The position numbers were made by a program, and so were the translations under genes. DNA of 64,000 nt from Alteromonadales bacterium alter-6D02. GTDB lineage: Bacteria > Pseudomonadota > Gammaproteobacteria > Enterobacterales > Psychrobiaceae. Below, one piece after another: positions 35,995 through 44,980 of this stretch (positions within the stretch are counted from its first letter, which is position 1; each line of letters begins with the position of its first letter). The notes under the pieces were generated by a model. The model was not told the DNA's origin, did not search any database, and was given only the letters and a program-made list of their open reading frames with translations. Location: NCBI GenBank assembly GCA_002835545.1, contig PIZK01000004.1, forward strand, positions 1-64,000, given 5' to 3'.

Positions 35995-38466
35995 TTAAAA
36001 GCGTACATTGACCCCAGCAAAGATTGTTCGGCCTACTACATCATAGACCGCGGGCACGGTTCCAGCATCGTTACCATTTGGCACTTCTTCCGGCTCCTTA
36101 TCAAATAAATTATTAATACCAGCACTAAATGTCACTGCATCATTGAATTGATAAGCCCCTGACACATTGTGATAAACCACTGAAGCCGTATCAAATGGTG
36201 TGCCGTAGTAATCACCATCCATACCACTTAAGAACCGAGCGCTATAGTTCAGTGATAAAGCATCAAGTTGTGCGCCAACTGTTAAGTTTGATTTCAACTC
36301 AGAATATGCACCGTTATTACCATCAATGGTACCAGTATAATCAACACCGTCCTCTTCAAAGTTTAATAAGAAGGTGGTATCTAAGTTCAACTTCCAATCA
36401 ATTGCGCCAGAGGTAAAACCATACTGCATATTCCAATCAACGCCAGACGTCTCTTGATAACCAACATTCGTTAGTGTGGCTTGCATCTCATCTAAGTTAC
36501 CTTCAGGAGTAACATTAATAATCTCACACGCATCCGTGTCACCGGCATAACAATCATTAAGTGACGTCTGTACGTTGACTCGTGAGATAGCATCGGTAAT
36601 TTTAAACTGCCAATAATCAACCGTCGTACTAAAACCATCCAAGCTCGCCGGCTCATAAACAGCTCCTAAGGTTAACGACTTACTCTGTTCTGGCTGTAAA
36701 TTAGGATCCGAGGTATAGATCACTTTAATTTGCGAGTCTTCCTCATTGCCCCACGGGTCAGTTAGGTAATCAAATGAGCCAGAATCACCACCGAATAGCT
36801 CAGCAACACTTGGTGCACGGTAACCTGTCGCTAATACACCACGAAGTTTTAATTCATCGGTCGCCGTATAAGTATTACCAACTTTCCACGTTGTAGCAGA
36901 ACCAAAAGTTGAGTACTTATCATAACGAACCGCAAACTCAGAAGTTAGTTTATCCGTGACTGGTACACTTAACTCAACATAAGCCGAGCCTGTTTTATAC
37001 GATCCCTTTGTCGCATCTTGCTGCGCCGCTGTGCTATCACCATCTTGCACGACTTGATCAGGCGTATACCACCCTTCATCTCGACGATACTCAACACCGG
37101 CTGCAAATGCGGCCACATCACCATTTGGCATCTCCCAAGCATCACCCGACACCAAGAACGAGGCTAAATCTTGTTTATTACCGCCACTCGCTACATCGGT
37201 ATACGAGATGTCATCGACAATATCTTGGCTTAACGGGTTACCTGAAAACCACTGGTCTTGGTGATCATAAATAGATTGCTCCATTTTTGTTGCGTTAATA
37301 CTATTGTAAGTAACATCAGATGCTTCATTAGATCCGTGAACATAAGATAACTCCCAGTTCACGCCATTTAAAATATCAAACTCACCGATAGCTGAAATAG
37401 AGGCACGTAAGGTATCAGTATCTTGTTCATAGATACGGTTACCTGCATCTGTCATTCGACGTTTATATTCTATCGAGTCTAAATCTAAGCCTGGAATTCC
37501 AACATCTGGTGTGCCACCAGGGATATTTAATTTGTCCGTGTCTAAGTCTACGCTGGCCGGTTGTGGGGCCATTTGCTGATTGCTCTTACGATTAGTAAAC
37601 AACACATCGGTATTTAATTCGAACTGTTCAAATTCATAGCTACCTTTGGCAAATATACTTAAACGTTCTGATGGTGTTTGTGCATACGACTCAGCGGCAT
37701 AATCATAACTGGTATCACGCTCTTTAAAGCCCCCATTTCCATCCGGAACACGTCCACCTAAAGTGCCCTCAGGAATAAACGAAGACTCTCCCGCTGGGAT
37801 ATAGTCACGATCGCCCTGCATTACTTCGCCACGATCGGTATAGGATAGACCAAAGGTGGCGTTACCCTTTTCAAAGTTTCTCCCGACTAATATGCTCATG
37901 TCAGCAGATTGACCATCACCTTTACTCGATTGGTTGCCACTAATATCTACTTCAACTCCGTCAAAGTCTTTCTTAGTGATAATATTGACTACACCAGCGA
38001 TTGCATCCGAGCCATATACAGCAGAGGCACCATCTTTTAAAATCTCAATTCTTGCAATCATTGCAACAGGGATTGTATTTAAGTCTACAGTTGAGTCAGC
38101 GCCCGTACCTGAGTTAACCATACGTTTGCCATCTAGCAACACTAATGTACGTTGCGATCCCATTCCACGTAAGTTAACCGTTGCAGATCCACCAGAGCCA
38201 TTATTAGTCGTTGCCCCTAGTGACATGCCAGCTGCTGCTGATGTTTGACCTAGAATTTGATCAACTGATGTAAAACCACCAGCTTTAATTGCATTAGCAT
38301 CGATAATGCTCACAGGCGAAGCCGTTTCCATATCAGCACGGCTGATACGCGAGCCAGTAACATCGATACGTTCAACTTCTTTTTGGTTAATGTTCGTTTC
38401 ATTGGCGTAAGTGCTAATCGCTAATGGCATTGTTAATACTGCTAATAACTTCAATTTATTCATCAT
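35995..38466 (-). CDS. TonB-dependent receptor
   Basis: 823 aa. A signal peptide (residues 1-21, ending STYA) precedes a TonB-box-like ERIDVTGSRI near 33-42, the plug domain (about 45-165, with DGASAVYGSDAIAGVVNI) and a 22-strand barrel that ends in the outer-membrane signature FAGVNVRF. It resembles the large Alteromonadales receptors for sugars or peptides, but nothing neighbouring (tex, a hydroxylase) reveals the substrate. No Fur-like box is seen in the 115-bp gap to tex; AAAAGGTTGA before the ATG is its ribosome site. Confidence 0.93.
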   Translation of the reverse strand: MMNKLKLLAVLTMPLAISTYANETNINQKEVERIDVTGSRISRADMETASPVSIIDANAIKAGGFTSVDQILGQTSAAAGMSLGATTNNGSGGSATVNLRGMGSQRTLVLLDGKRMVNSGTGADSTVDLNTIPVAMIARIEILKDGASAVYGSDAIAGVVNIITKKDFDGVEVDISGNQSSKGDGQSADMSILVGRNFEKGNATFGLSYTDRGEVMQGDRDYIPAGESSFIPEGTLGGRVPDGNGGFKERDTSYDYAAESYAQTPSERLSIFAKGSYEFEQFELNTDVLFTNRKSNQQMAPQPASVDLDTDKLNIPGGTPDVGIPGLDLDSIEYKRRMTDAGNRIYEQDTDTLRASISAIGEFDILNGVNWELSYVHGSNEASDVTYNSINATKMEQSIYDHQDQWFSGNPLSQDIVDDISYTDVASGGNKQDLASFLVSGDAWEMPNGDVAAFAAGVEYRRDEGWYTPDQVVQDGDSTAAQQDATKGSYKTGSAYVELSVPVTDKLTSEFAVRYDKYSTFGSATTWKVGNTYTATDELKLRGVLATGYRAPSVAELFGGDSGSFDYLTDPWGNEEDSQIKVIYTSDPNLQPEQSKSLTLGAVYEPASLDGFSTTVDYWQFKITDAISRVNVQTSLNDCYAGDTDACEIINVTPEGNLDEMQATLTNVGYQETSGVDWNMQYGFTSGAIDWKLNLDTTFLLNFEEDGVDYTGTIDGNNGAYSELKSNLTVGAQLDALSLNYSARFLSGMDGDYYGTPFDTASVVYHNVSGAYQFNDAVTFSAGINNLFDKEPEEVPNGNDAGTVPAVYDVVGRTIFAGVNVRF

Positions 38467-38581
38467 TCAACCTTTTCTCTGTTCAATCTATGAGCTTGAT
38501 TCTAGAGTGGTGAAAAATAAATTAATGTTGTCAATCGTCATAAACTGTTATCAAATGTAACGATACTTCCAATTAATAAAA

Positions 38582-40915
38582 GTGCCTATGTCTGCTCTAC
38601 TTAAAACGCTAGCTTCTGAACTCAATACCTCTATTAATAGTATTCAATCAGCGATTCAATTATTTGATGAAGGGGCAACCGTTCCTTTTATCGCACGCTA
38701 CCGTAAAGAAGCAACAAATGGCCTCGACGATGGTCAGTTACGAACACTGGATAAGCGCTTAAAGTATTTGCGTGAATTAGAACAACGCAAACAAACAATT
38801 ATCAACTCCCTCATAGAGCAAGAGCAGCTGACGCCCAAACTAAAACAACAAATATCGCAAGCGCAAAGCAAAACATTATTAGAAGATATTTATAAACCTT
38901 TTAAGAGTAAACGTAATACCAAGAGCCAGCAGGCTATTGATGCAGGATTATTACCTCTGGCTAAACATTTATTGACACAACCTCGCCAATCACCGACTCA
39001 TTTAGCTCAAAGTTATGTACGAGCAGATAACAAGTTCAATGACTCACAACTTGTACTTGATGGCGTGCAGGCAATTTTAATTGATCAAATGTCTGATAAC
39101 ACGAGCATCGTAAAACAAGCAAGAGAGCTACTATGGGGGCGGGGCTATCTACAGACTAAAAAAGCGCGTAAAAAAAACCCGCCAATCGCCGAACAGTTAT
39201 GCAATAAATTCAGTGATTATTTTGACTATAGTGAACAGCTAAATAAAGTTCCCCCGCACCGTATTCTTGCTATTTTACGTGGTTACAATGAAGGAGTTTT
39301 ACAACTAACCATAAATCCAGATCCGTATAGTGAGACTAACACTGGATTAGCAATACTTTTAGCCCACCATAGAATAAATACTCAATCGACTTCAGGACAA
39401 TGGTTAGCAGACACAGCCACCAAGGCTTGGAAAAACAAGCTTTACCCGAGCCTAGAAACGGAGCTAATTAACAAGGTAAAAGCTCATGCACAACAAAGTG
39501 CAATGGATGTCTTTGCTGCCAATTTACATGATCTATTAATGGCTGCCCCTGCGGGCAACCAAATCACATTAGGGTTAGACCCTGGTATTCGTACGGGTGT
39601 AAAGCTGGCAATTATTGATAGCAATAATAAAGTTCTAGCCACTGACACCATTTACCCTCACGCTCCGCGTAATCAATGGCAAGAGTCTATTGAACAGCTC
39701 GCTAAGTTAATCAAGCGCTATCGAGTCACTTTGGTTAGCATTGGTAATGGCACTGGCTCTCGAGAAACAAACAAGTTAGTACAAGACTGCAACAAGCTCC
39801 ATCAACTTAACATCACCAGTATAATTGTCAGTGAAGCCGGTGCATCGGTATATTCCGCCTCCGAATTAGCTGCTGCGGAGTTCCCAGAGTTAGATGTTTC
39901 ATTACGTGGAGCGATATCTATTGCGAGGCGTTTACAAGATCCACTTGCAGAGCTGGTCAAGATCGATCCAAAAGCAATTGGTGTAGGTCAGTATCAGCAC
40001 GATGTCAGCCAGACTCAATTAGAACAGCGTCTTGATGAGGTTATCGAAGATTGTGTCAATGCCGTCGGAGTTGACCTTAATATGGCATCACCTGCTCTTC
40101 TTTCACGTATCAGTGGATTAAACCAAACATTAGCAAAAAACATTGTTGCTTACCGCGATGAACACGGACGCTTCGAACAGCGCAGTCAGTTATTAAAAGT
40201 CTCACGTCTAGGCCCTAAAGCATACCAACAAGCGGCTGGCTTTCTTAGGATCACCGATGGCAAGCAACCATTAGATGGTTCAGCCGTTCACCCGGAAAGT
40301 TACTCGTTAGTCAACGAAATTGCCAATCATTGTCAACTAACGACCCATCAACTAATTAGCAATACAACTGCTCTACATACACTCGACCCACACCAGTTTA
40401 TAAATCCGAACTTTGGTTTACCGACTATTAAAGATGTACTCAAAGAGCTTGAAAAGCCTGGTCGAGATCCACGACCTGAGTTTACATCAGCATCCTTTAA
40501 AGAAGGTGTTGAGACAATTAACGATTTACATGAAGGTATGCGCTTAGAAGGGGTGGTAAGTAATGTCACTCACTTCGGTGCTTTTGTGGATATTGGCGTA
40601 CATCAAGACGGCTTGGTGCATATCTCAGCACTCGCCGACCATTTTGTCAGTGATCCTCGTGATATCGTAAAAGCTGGGCAAATTGTTAAAGTTACGGTTA
40701 CAGAAATAGACGTCGCTCGAAAACGTATCGCCTTATCGATGAAATCTGATACCCCAGCTAATGCACAACAGAAAAAGGCCCAACCAACATCAAGAGAAAC
40801 GGATAAACCCACACAGCGCCACAACAAACCAGCTGCTCACCCAGTGAAATTGGCACCTCAACATAACACCATGCAGCAGGCATTTAAGCAAGCGGGACAA
40901 AAATCAAAAGGATAA
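38582..40915 (+). CDS. tex: Tex, S1-domain RNA-binding transcription factor
   Basis: 777 aa, the usual size. N-terminal helical part with GATVPFIARYRKEATNGLDD (residues 31-50); YqgF-like RNase H fold around 325-450 (LGLDPGIRTGVKLAI); helix-hairpin-helix segments near 500-560; and an S1 RNA-binding domain near 650-720 (EGVVSNVTHFGAFVDIGVHQ). The tail is basic and Gln-rich. Tex is a cytosolic nucleic-acid-binding protein linked to transcription and stress tolerance. Start may be GTG 38582 or ATG 38588. It ends only 5 bp from the convergent SprA-type gene. Confidence 0.96.
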   Translation: MPMSALLKTLASELNTSINSIQSAIQLFDEGATVPFIARYRKEATNGLDDGQLRTLDKRLKYLRELEQRKQTIINSLIEQEQLTPKLKQQISQAQSKTLLEDIYKPFKSKRNTKSQQAIDAGLLPLAKHLLTQPRQSPTHLAQSYVRADNKFNDSQLVLDGVQAILIDQMSDNTSIVKQARELLWGRGYLQTKKARKKNPPIAEQLCNKFSDYFDYSEQLNKVPPHRILAILRGYNEGVLQLTINPDPYSETNTGLAILLAHHRINTQSTSGQWLADTATKAWKNKLYPSLETELINKVKAHAQQSAMDVFAANLHDLLMAAPAGNQITLGLDPGIRTGVKLAIIDSNNKVLATDTIYPHAPRNQWQESIEQLAKLIKRYRVTLVSIGNGTGSRETNKLVQDCNKLHQLNITSIIVSEAGASVYSASELAAAEFPELDVSLRGAISIARRLQDPLAELVKIDPKAIGVGQYQHDVSQTQLEQRLDEVIEDCVNAVGVDLNMASPALLSRISGLNQTLAKNIVAYRDEHGRFEQRSQLLKVSRLGPKAYQQAAGFLRITDGKQPLDGSAVHPESYSLVNEIANHCQLTTHQLISNTTALHTLDPHQFINPNFGLPTIKDVLKELEKPGRDPRPEFTSASFKEGVETINDLHEGMRLEGVVSNVTHFGAFVDIGVHQDGLVHISALADHFVSDPRDIVKAGQIVKVTVTEIDVARKRIALSMKSDTPANAQQKKAQPTSRETDKPTQRHNKPAAHPVKLAPQHNTMQQAFKQAGQKSKG

Positions 40916-40920
40916 TACAG

Positions 40921-41835
40921 TTAGACTTGTTGTTGTAATTGAGCAGGCTCAAGTGCTTGGCTTGCTTGATTATAATAGGCATTAATATGTTGAGTGCGGT
41001 TCTTGATCGTTTGCTGAAAAGCAGGATCTTGTGCTTGACTAATACGACGGTTAAAACTGTCTGACTCGACTTCGTTATTAATACGGTAACTAGGGCGCTC
41101 TTCACTGGCTTGTCGTTGGTCAGCAAGAATATCTTGTCTCGCTTCACTAGCCATCTGGGTAGCTTGCGCTGCAACACGTCGATCTTGCCCTGAAGGGCTG
41201 GCAGGAGCTAAGGCTGCTCGTCTAATTTGCTGTGCCTTTAAGAGCGTTGCTTGTGGATCATTGGGAATCTTCGAAGTATCAATAGAGACTTCACCACCGA
41301 CGGCATACTTATTGCCATCTGGCCCCGTTTGAAACGAGTAACTTGGAGAGCCAGCATATTTACCACCGACAGCTGCGTGAGCTTGTTCATGAGCAACGAC
41401 CTCGGAGTCACGTCGCTTTAATTGCTCAATTTGCTGCTGTTCTTCTTCCGTATAACGCTCATTAGGTTGAGCTGAGTTTCGTTTACCCTCTTCTTGTTCC
41501 TCGCGACCTCGCTGCTCCCCTTGCTGCTCTTCCCCTTGTGCAGATTGCTCTTGACCATTTGGGTCTTGCTCGGAAGCATCTCGTTCTTGATTTGTCGAAT
41601 CCGTTTTTTCGGGAAGGCTTGGATTTGTAAGATCGTATGTAGGATTTAACGAAGGAGAAATAGGCGCAGGCTGAGCTTTATCACGCTCACCAGCCACTGG
41701 GGGCTCAGCATTACCTTGGGTTAATGCTTCTGTGGCAGGAACAATCGGACGAACAGCACTCTCACGCACTACACTATCTGTAGCGGGGTTAGTGGTGACC
41801 AAACTCACATTTGGGTAGTTCGTCGTAATATTCAT
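40921..41835 (-). CDS. SprA-related putative metallopeptidase
   Basis: 304 aa. The first 135 residues are low-complexity and likely disordered, rich in Gln/Glu/Pro (EEQQGEQRGREEQEEGK). The C-terminal part resembles the SprA-related family (PF12118): a zincin-type HEQAH motif in DSEVVAHEQAHAAVGG near 146-161, then SYSFQTGPDGNKYAVGGEV and the IPNDPQATLLKAQQI stretch. No signal peptide. The role is unknown; the HExxH suggests a metalloprotease. It is 25 bp downstream of the small protein at 41861, same strand, so probably co-expressed. Confidence 0.8.
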   Translation of the reverse strand: MNITTNYPNVSLVTTNPATDSVVRESAVRPIVPATEALTQGNAEPPVAGERDKAQPAPISPSLNPTYDLTNPSLPEKTDSTNQERDASEQDPNGQEQSAQGEEQQGEQRGREEQEEGKRNSAQPNERYTEEEQQQIEQLKRRDSEVVAHEQAHAAVGGKYAGSPSYSFQTGPDGNKYAVGGEVSIDTSKIPNDPQATLLKAQQIRRAALAPASPSGQDRRVAAQATQMASEARQDILADQRQASEERPSYRINNEVESDSFNRRISQAQDPAFQQTIKNRTQHINAYYNQASQALEPAQLQQQV

Positions 41836-41860
41836 CTAGCACTGAGTAATTGGTCGATGC

Positions 41861-42142
41861 CTAAGCACGAGTATCAATAAGACTACCAACCACTTCATCG
41901 GCAGTAGTAATCACTTTTGCTGCAACTTGTGCTTCTCGCTCAGCCACTTTAAGACTAACCAACTCTTCAGTGAGAGGTTTTGTTTCTTGAACTGCCTGTT
42001 CAGTTTCAACATTAGTACTGCTACTGCGCGCTTGTATATTGTCAGTCTGTTGAGAGGCTATATTAGCTGCACTTTCAGAAGCACGCTCAGTGGCAGCTTG
42101 AAAACCTGCAACACCAGAATCAAAGGCCGATTGGATTACCAT
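41861..42142 (-). CDS. small protein, partner of the SprA-related gene
   Basis: 93 aa, not recognised with certainty. It is helical, Ala/Ser/Glu-rich, without signal peptide. The C-terminus VITTADEVVGSLIDTRA resembles the C-terminal helix of flagellar rod/hook-type proteins, so export by a flagellar-like route is conceivable but unproven. A GAGGAG site precedes the ATG. It lies upstream of, and probably in one transcript with, the SprA-related gene. Confidence 0.7.
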   Translation of the reverse strand: MVIQSAFDSGVAGFQAATERASESAANIASQQTDNIQARSSSTNVETEQAVQETKPLTEELVSLKVAEREAQVAAKVITTADEVVGSLIDTRA

Positions 42143-42225
42143 AATTCGCTCCTCATCCCACGATATAGTTATGATTAATTATTGACCATTATTTATAAAA
42201 AAGGAAGCTTTTTATCTTTCTAAGA

Positions 42226-43011
42226 TCAAGAGTCAACGACTTTATTTAAGGTAAATGTGAGTAACTCTTCAATAAAGTCTTGATGATGCGAAATAAACGG
42301 CGCATGAGATGCTTTTTGAAAAACGACTTTCTCACTCTGTGGTGCTAACTGATCGATCGCTTTAATCGCTCGATGGCTAACTAATGAATCTAAACGGCCA
42401 TACATCCTTAAGAATGGCTGCTTAATGTCGGTTAATTGCTCTCTTAAATCAACAGAATCTAATAAATCCAATCCAATTTTTAGCGCTGATTCATTGGGCA
42501 ATGGACGTTGCTGAAGAATACTTTTTAAGTTCTTGATATCTTGCTTAGCAGACTCGCTTCCCATGGCCTGTATAGCTAAAAATCGCTCCAATGTAACCGC
42601 AAAGTCCGTTTTTAGTTGAGATTGAAACATGTTAAGAACATCAGGCTTAATCCCATGCCAATCGGCATCTGCTACAAACTTAGGTGAGCTCGCTACCGTC
42701 ACTAACTTGCTCACTAGCTGTGGGTAGCGAGTCGCCGCTTGCGTTGCGACTAGGCCACCTAAGGACCACCCCAACCATATCGCCGGTTTATCAATTTGCT
42801 TTGCTATCATATCCACCCAACAACTTAATTGAGTCTTTACAGGCACTTGGTTACTATGACCAAAACCGGGAAGATCAACAACATGCACTTCAAAATGCAA
42901 CGCCAAAGTGTCAACAATATGATGCCATACCGCCCCATTTAAGCCCCAGCCATGAATTAAAACTAACGCAGGCCCTTGACCACTCACTTCAACATTTAAC
43001 TGATCAGTCAC
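42226..43011 (-). CDS. bioH: pimeloyl-ACP methyl ester esterase BioH
   Basis: 261 aa. An alpha/beta hydrolase with HGWGLNGAVWH near residue 20, the nucleophile in GWSLGG near 82, and the catalytic His in SHAPFISHH near 235. BioH releases pimeloyl-ACP for biotin synthesis in the cytosol. The gene is divergent from gntX with only 24 bp between starts, the conserved bioH-gntX-nfuA arrangement, which favours BioH over a generic hydrolase. No bioC is adjacent. Confidence 0.92.
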   Translation of the reverse strand: MTDQLNVEVSGQGPALVLIHGWGLNGAVWHHIVDTLALHFEVHVVDLPGFGHSNQVPVKTQLSCWVDMIAKQIDKPAIWLGWSLGGLVATQAATRYPQLVSKLVTVASSPKFVADADWHGIKPDVLNMFQSQLKTDFAVTLERFLAIQAMGSESAKQDIKNLKSILQQRPLPNESALKIGLDLLDSVDLREQLTDIKQPFLRMYGRLDSLVSHRAIKAIDQLAPQSEKVVFQKASHAPFISHHQDFIEELLTFTLNKVVDS

Positions 43012-43035
43012 AATTTCCTCGACTACACTGGTGGG

Positions 43036-43779
43036 ATGAAAATATTCAGAAACAGTGTAACATTTAATAAGTTTTACGCAGGGGTAAATTATCTGCGTAA
43101 CGCACTACCTCACGCCTGTTTACTTTGCCTCAATCCAACTGAACATTATCAACAATACTTATGTAATACCTGCAGAACCGACTTACCCTATGTGGATTAC
43201 TTATGCTTAGGTTGTGCGATACCATTAACGAGTAATAATAAACTATGTGGTAACTGCCAACAATCTCCACCGGCATATCACTTAGTTACGGCGGGAGCCT
43301 ATCAAACTCCTGTTAAAGAATTAATTTCAGCACTCAAATATCGCAATAACCAATTAATCGCACACGAAGTTGCAGACCTACTTGCCCGCCGTATCACTCA
43401 GCTGTTGGCTGCACAAACCATTAACAAGCCAGACTTTTTGATTGCTGTACCATTACATTGGAAAAAGCACTACCAACGAGGGTTTAATCAGGCAAATCTA
43501 ATCGCCGAGTGTTTAAGCCAGAAACTAAATATCCCCATCTTAGATTGCTGCCAACGTAATCGATACACAAAAGCACAAGTGTCATTAACGTTTAAACAAC
43601 GACAGCATAACCTTAATAAGGCATTCAGTATCACCAAACCAATCACAGGACATACCATTGCACTAGTGGATGATGTTTACACCACAGGAAGCACCTTACA
43701 CGAACTCGCATCTACCATAATACGCGCCAAAGATGTCGATATTCAATTCTGGACAATAGCTCGAACCCAACTTGAATAA
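43036..43779 (+). CDS. gntX: ComF/GntX family phosphoribosyltransferase-like protein
   Basis: 247 aa. The N-terminus has zinc-finger-like cysteine pairs (CLLCLNPTEH, CNTC, CLGC and CGNC, residues 28-80), followed by a PRTase domain with the PRPP loop ALVDDVYTTGSTLHE near 211-225. Relatives include ComF, needed for DNA uptake in Bacillus and Haemophilus, and E. coli GntX/YhgH. Divergent from bioH and upstream of nfuA as usual. The start at 43036 leaves little room for a separate promoter, so the promoter overlaps bioH or lies in it. Confidence 0.9.
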   Translation: MKIFRNSVTFNKFYAGVNYLRNALPHACLLCLNPTEHYQQYLCNTCRTDLPYVDYLCLGCAIPLTSNNKLCGNCQQSPPAYHLVTAGAYQTPVKELISALKYRNNQLIAHEVADLLARRITQLLAAQTINKPDFLIAVPLHWKKHYQRGFNQANLIAECLSQKLNIPILDCCQRNRYTKAQVSLTFKQRQHNLNKAFSITKPITGHTIALVDDVYTTGSTLHELASTIIRAKDVDIQFWTIARTQLE

Positions 43780-43837
43780 ACTCATTATCTAGCTACTTAA
43801 ACTCTATCGCGACATGCAATTTAGCGGTAGAATAGTA

Positions 43838-43862
43838 AAACCTGACCAAACTTGTCGGATTA
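43838..43862 (+). promoter_or_regulatory. IscR type 1-like site upstream of nfuA
   Basis: The core CCTGAC-N7-GTCGG fits the type 1 IscR half-sites; against the 25-bp degenerate consensus I count 18 matches. A TAGAAT -10 sits just before it at 43828-43833. It lies 167 bp upstream of the nfuA start, and nfuA is an IscR target in E. coli. Confidence 0.5.
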
Positions 43863-44028
43863 ATTGAATAAGTATGATTTATTCATTAGCAGAGTTTAGT
43901 TAGCATCACATTTAGTAAATCTCATACAGCAAAAATAATAGAATGAGGTATACGTTCAAGTTGTTTGGCAAGCCATATCATTAGCACCAACAACAGAATT
44001 ATTTTTAATAGCAATTTTGAGGCACCTT

Positions 44029-44607
44029 ATGATTTCAATTTCGGAACAAGCTCAGAGTCATTTTTGTGAACTGTTAAGCAATCAACCAGAGAATACGGCA
44101 ATTCGTGTTTTTGTTGTAAACCCTGGGACACCTAATGCAGAATGTGGTGTGTCATATTGCCCACCAGAAGCATTTGAAGAGACTGATAAATCATTTGAGT
44201 ACAATGGTTTCTCTGCAGTTGTTGACGCGCAGTCTGTGCCTTATCTAGACGAAGCAGAAATCGATTATGTCACCGATAAGATGGGATCACAGCTAACGCT
44301 TAAAGCACCAAACGCGAAAATGAAAAAAGTAGCTGAAGATGCTCCACTAGTAGATCGTGTTGATTATTTTATTCAATCAGAAATTAATCCTAAGTTGGCG
44401 AGCCATGGCGGCCAAGTAACACTAATGGAAATTACTGATAATGGTACCGCGATCCTACAATTTGGCGGTGGCTGTAACGGTTGTTCAATGGTTGATGTAA
44501 CATTAAAAGAAGGCATTGAAAAAGAAATGCTAGAAATTTTTGCGAACGAGCTAACAGGTGTTAAAGATATGACTGAGCACCAAGCTGGCGAACACTCTTA
44601 CTACTAA
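44029..44607 (+). CDS. nfuA: Fe-S biogenesis protein NfuA
   Basis: 192 aa from the ATG at 44029, which gives the standard [10 protein letters not shown]-terminus with GAGG six bases before it; an ATG four codons upstream is less likely. A degenerate A-type carrier domain (residues 1-95) is followed by the Nfu domain, whose CxxC in [15 protein letters not shown] near 147-155 binds a 4Fe-4S cluster for transfer to apoproteins under stress. It sits after gntX with a 249-bp gap holding an IscR-like site. The small membrane protein gene follows after 5 bp. Confidence 0.97.
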   Translation: MISISEQAQSHFCELLSNQPENTAIRVFVVNPGTPNAECGVSYCPPEAFEETDKSFEYNGFSAVVDAQSVPYLDEAEIDYVTDKMGSQLTLKAPNAKMKKVAEDAPLVDRVDYFIQSEINPKLASHGGQVTLMEITDNGTAILQFGGGCNGCSMVDVTLKEGIEKEMLEIFANELTGVKDMTEHQAGEHSYY

Positions 44608-44612
44608 GTATC

Positions 44613-44888
44613 GTGTTACAGCAAGTGAAATATTGGCTTTATCGCCAAGGAAATAACCCGCAACGTAGTGTGCGGGTATTTTTTTGTGGTTTATTAAGCT
44701 TCTGTTCTGGCCTTGGCTTACTCTCTTACCATCAGCAAGGTACTAGTTGGCAAGGGTATCTAGCCGTTATCATTATCACACTAAGCTTAATTACTTGTGC
44801 CTATGGTTACTTAGGTATCGTTGCGAATCGATTAAGTCACTTGATTGACCGCGCTGAACAAGCACGACGTAACAATCCTCATGATTAA
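44613..44888 (+). CDS. small membrane protein of unknown function
   Basis: 91 aa, not recognised. Two predicted helices (about residues 22-41 and 50-71) and a basic C-terminal tail with NRLSHLIDRAEQARRNN suggest an inner-membrane protein with a cytosolic helical end. It begins on a GTG 5 bp after nfuA, so it is likely co-transcribed, possibly by coupled translation. It could be a short Alteromonadales-specific gene. A strong bidirectional terminator follows. Confidence 0.6.
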   Translation: MLQQVKYWLYRQGNNPQRSVRVFFCGLLSFCSGLGLLSYHQQGTSWQGYLAVIIITLSLITCAYGYLGIVANRLSHLIDRAEQARRNNPHD

Positions 44889-44927
44889 TTGGTTCACCAT
44901 ATTATTAACTCACTAACTGACTGGCAC

Positions 44928-44957
44928 AAAAAAGCCCAGATAATTATCTGGGCTTTT
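44928..44957. terminator. bidirectional terminator between nfuA group and aceA
   Basis: Stem AAAAAGCCCAGATAA/TTATCTGGGCTTTTT with A- and T-runs outside, able to stop both the plus-strand nfuA transcript and the minus-strand aceA transcript. Confidence 0.9.
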
Positions 44958-44980
44958 TATTAGAACTTAGACTCTTAAGA

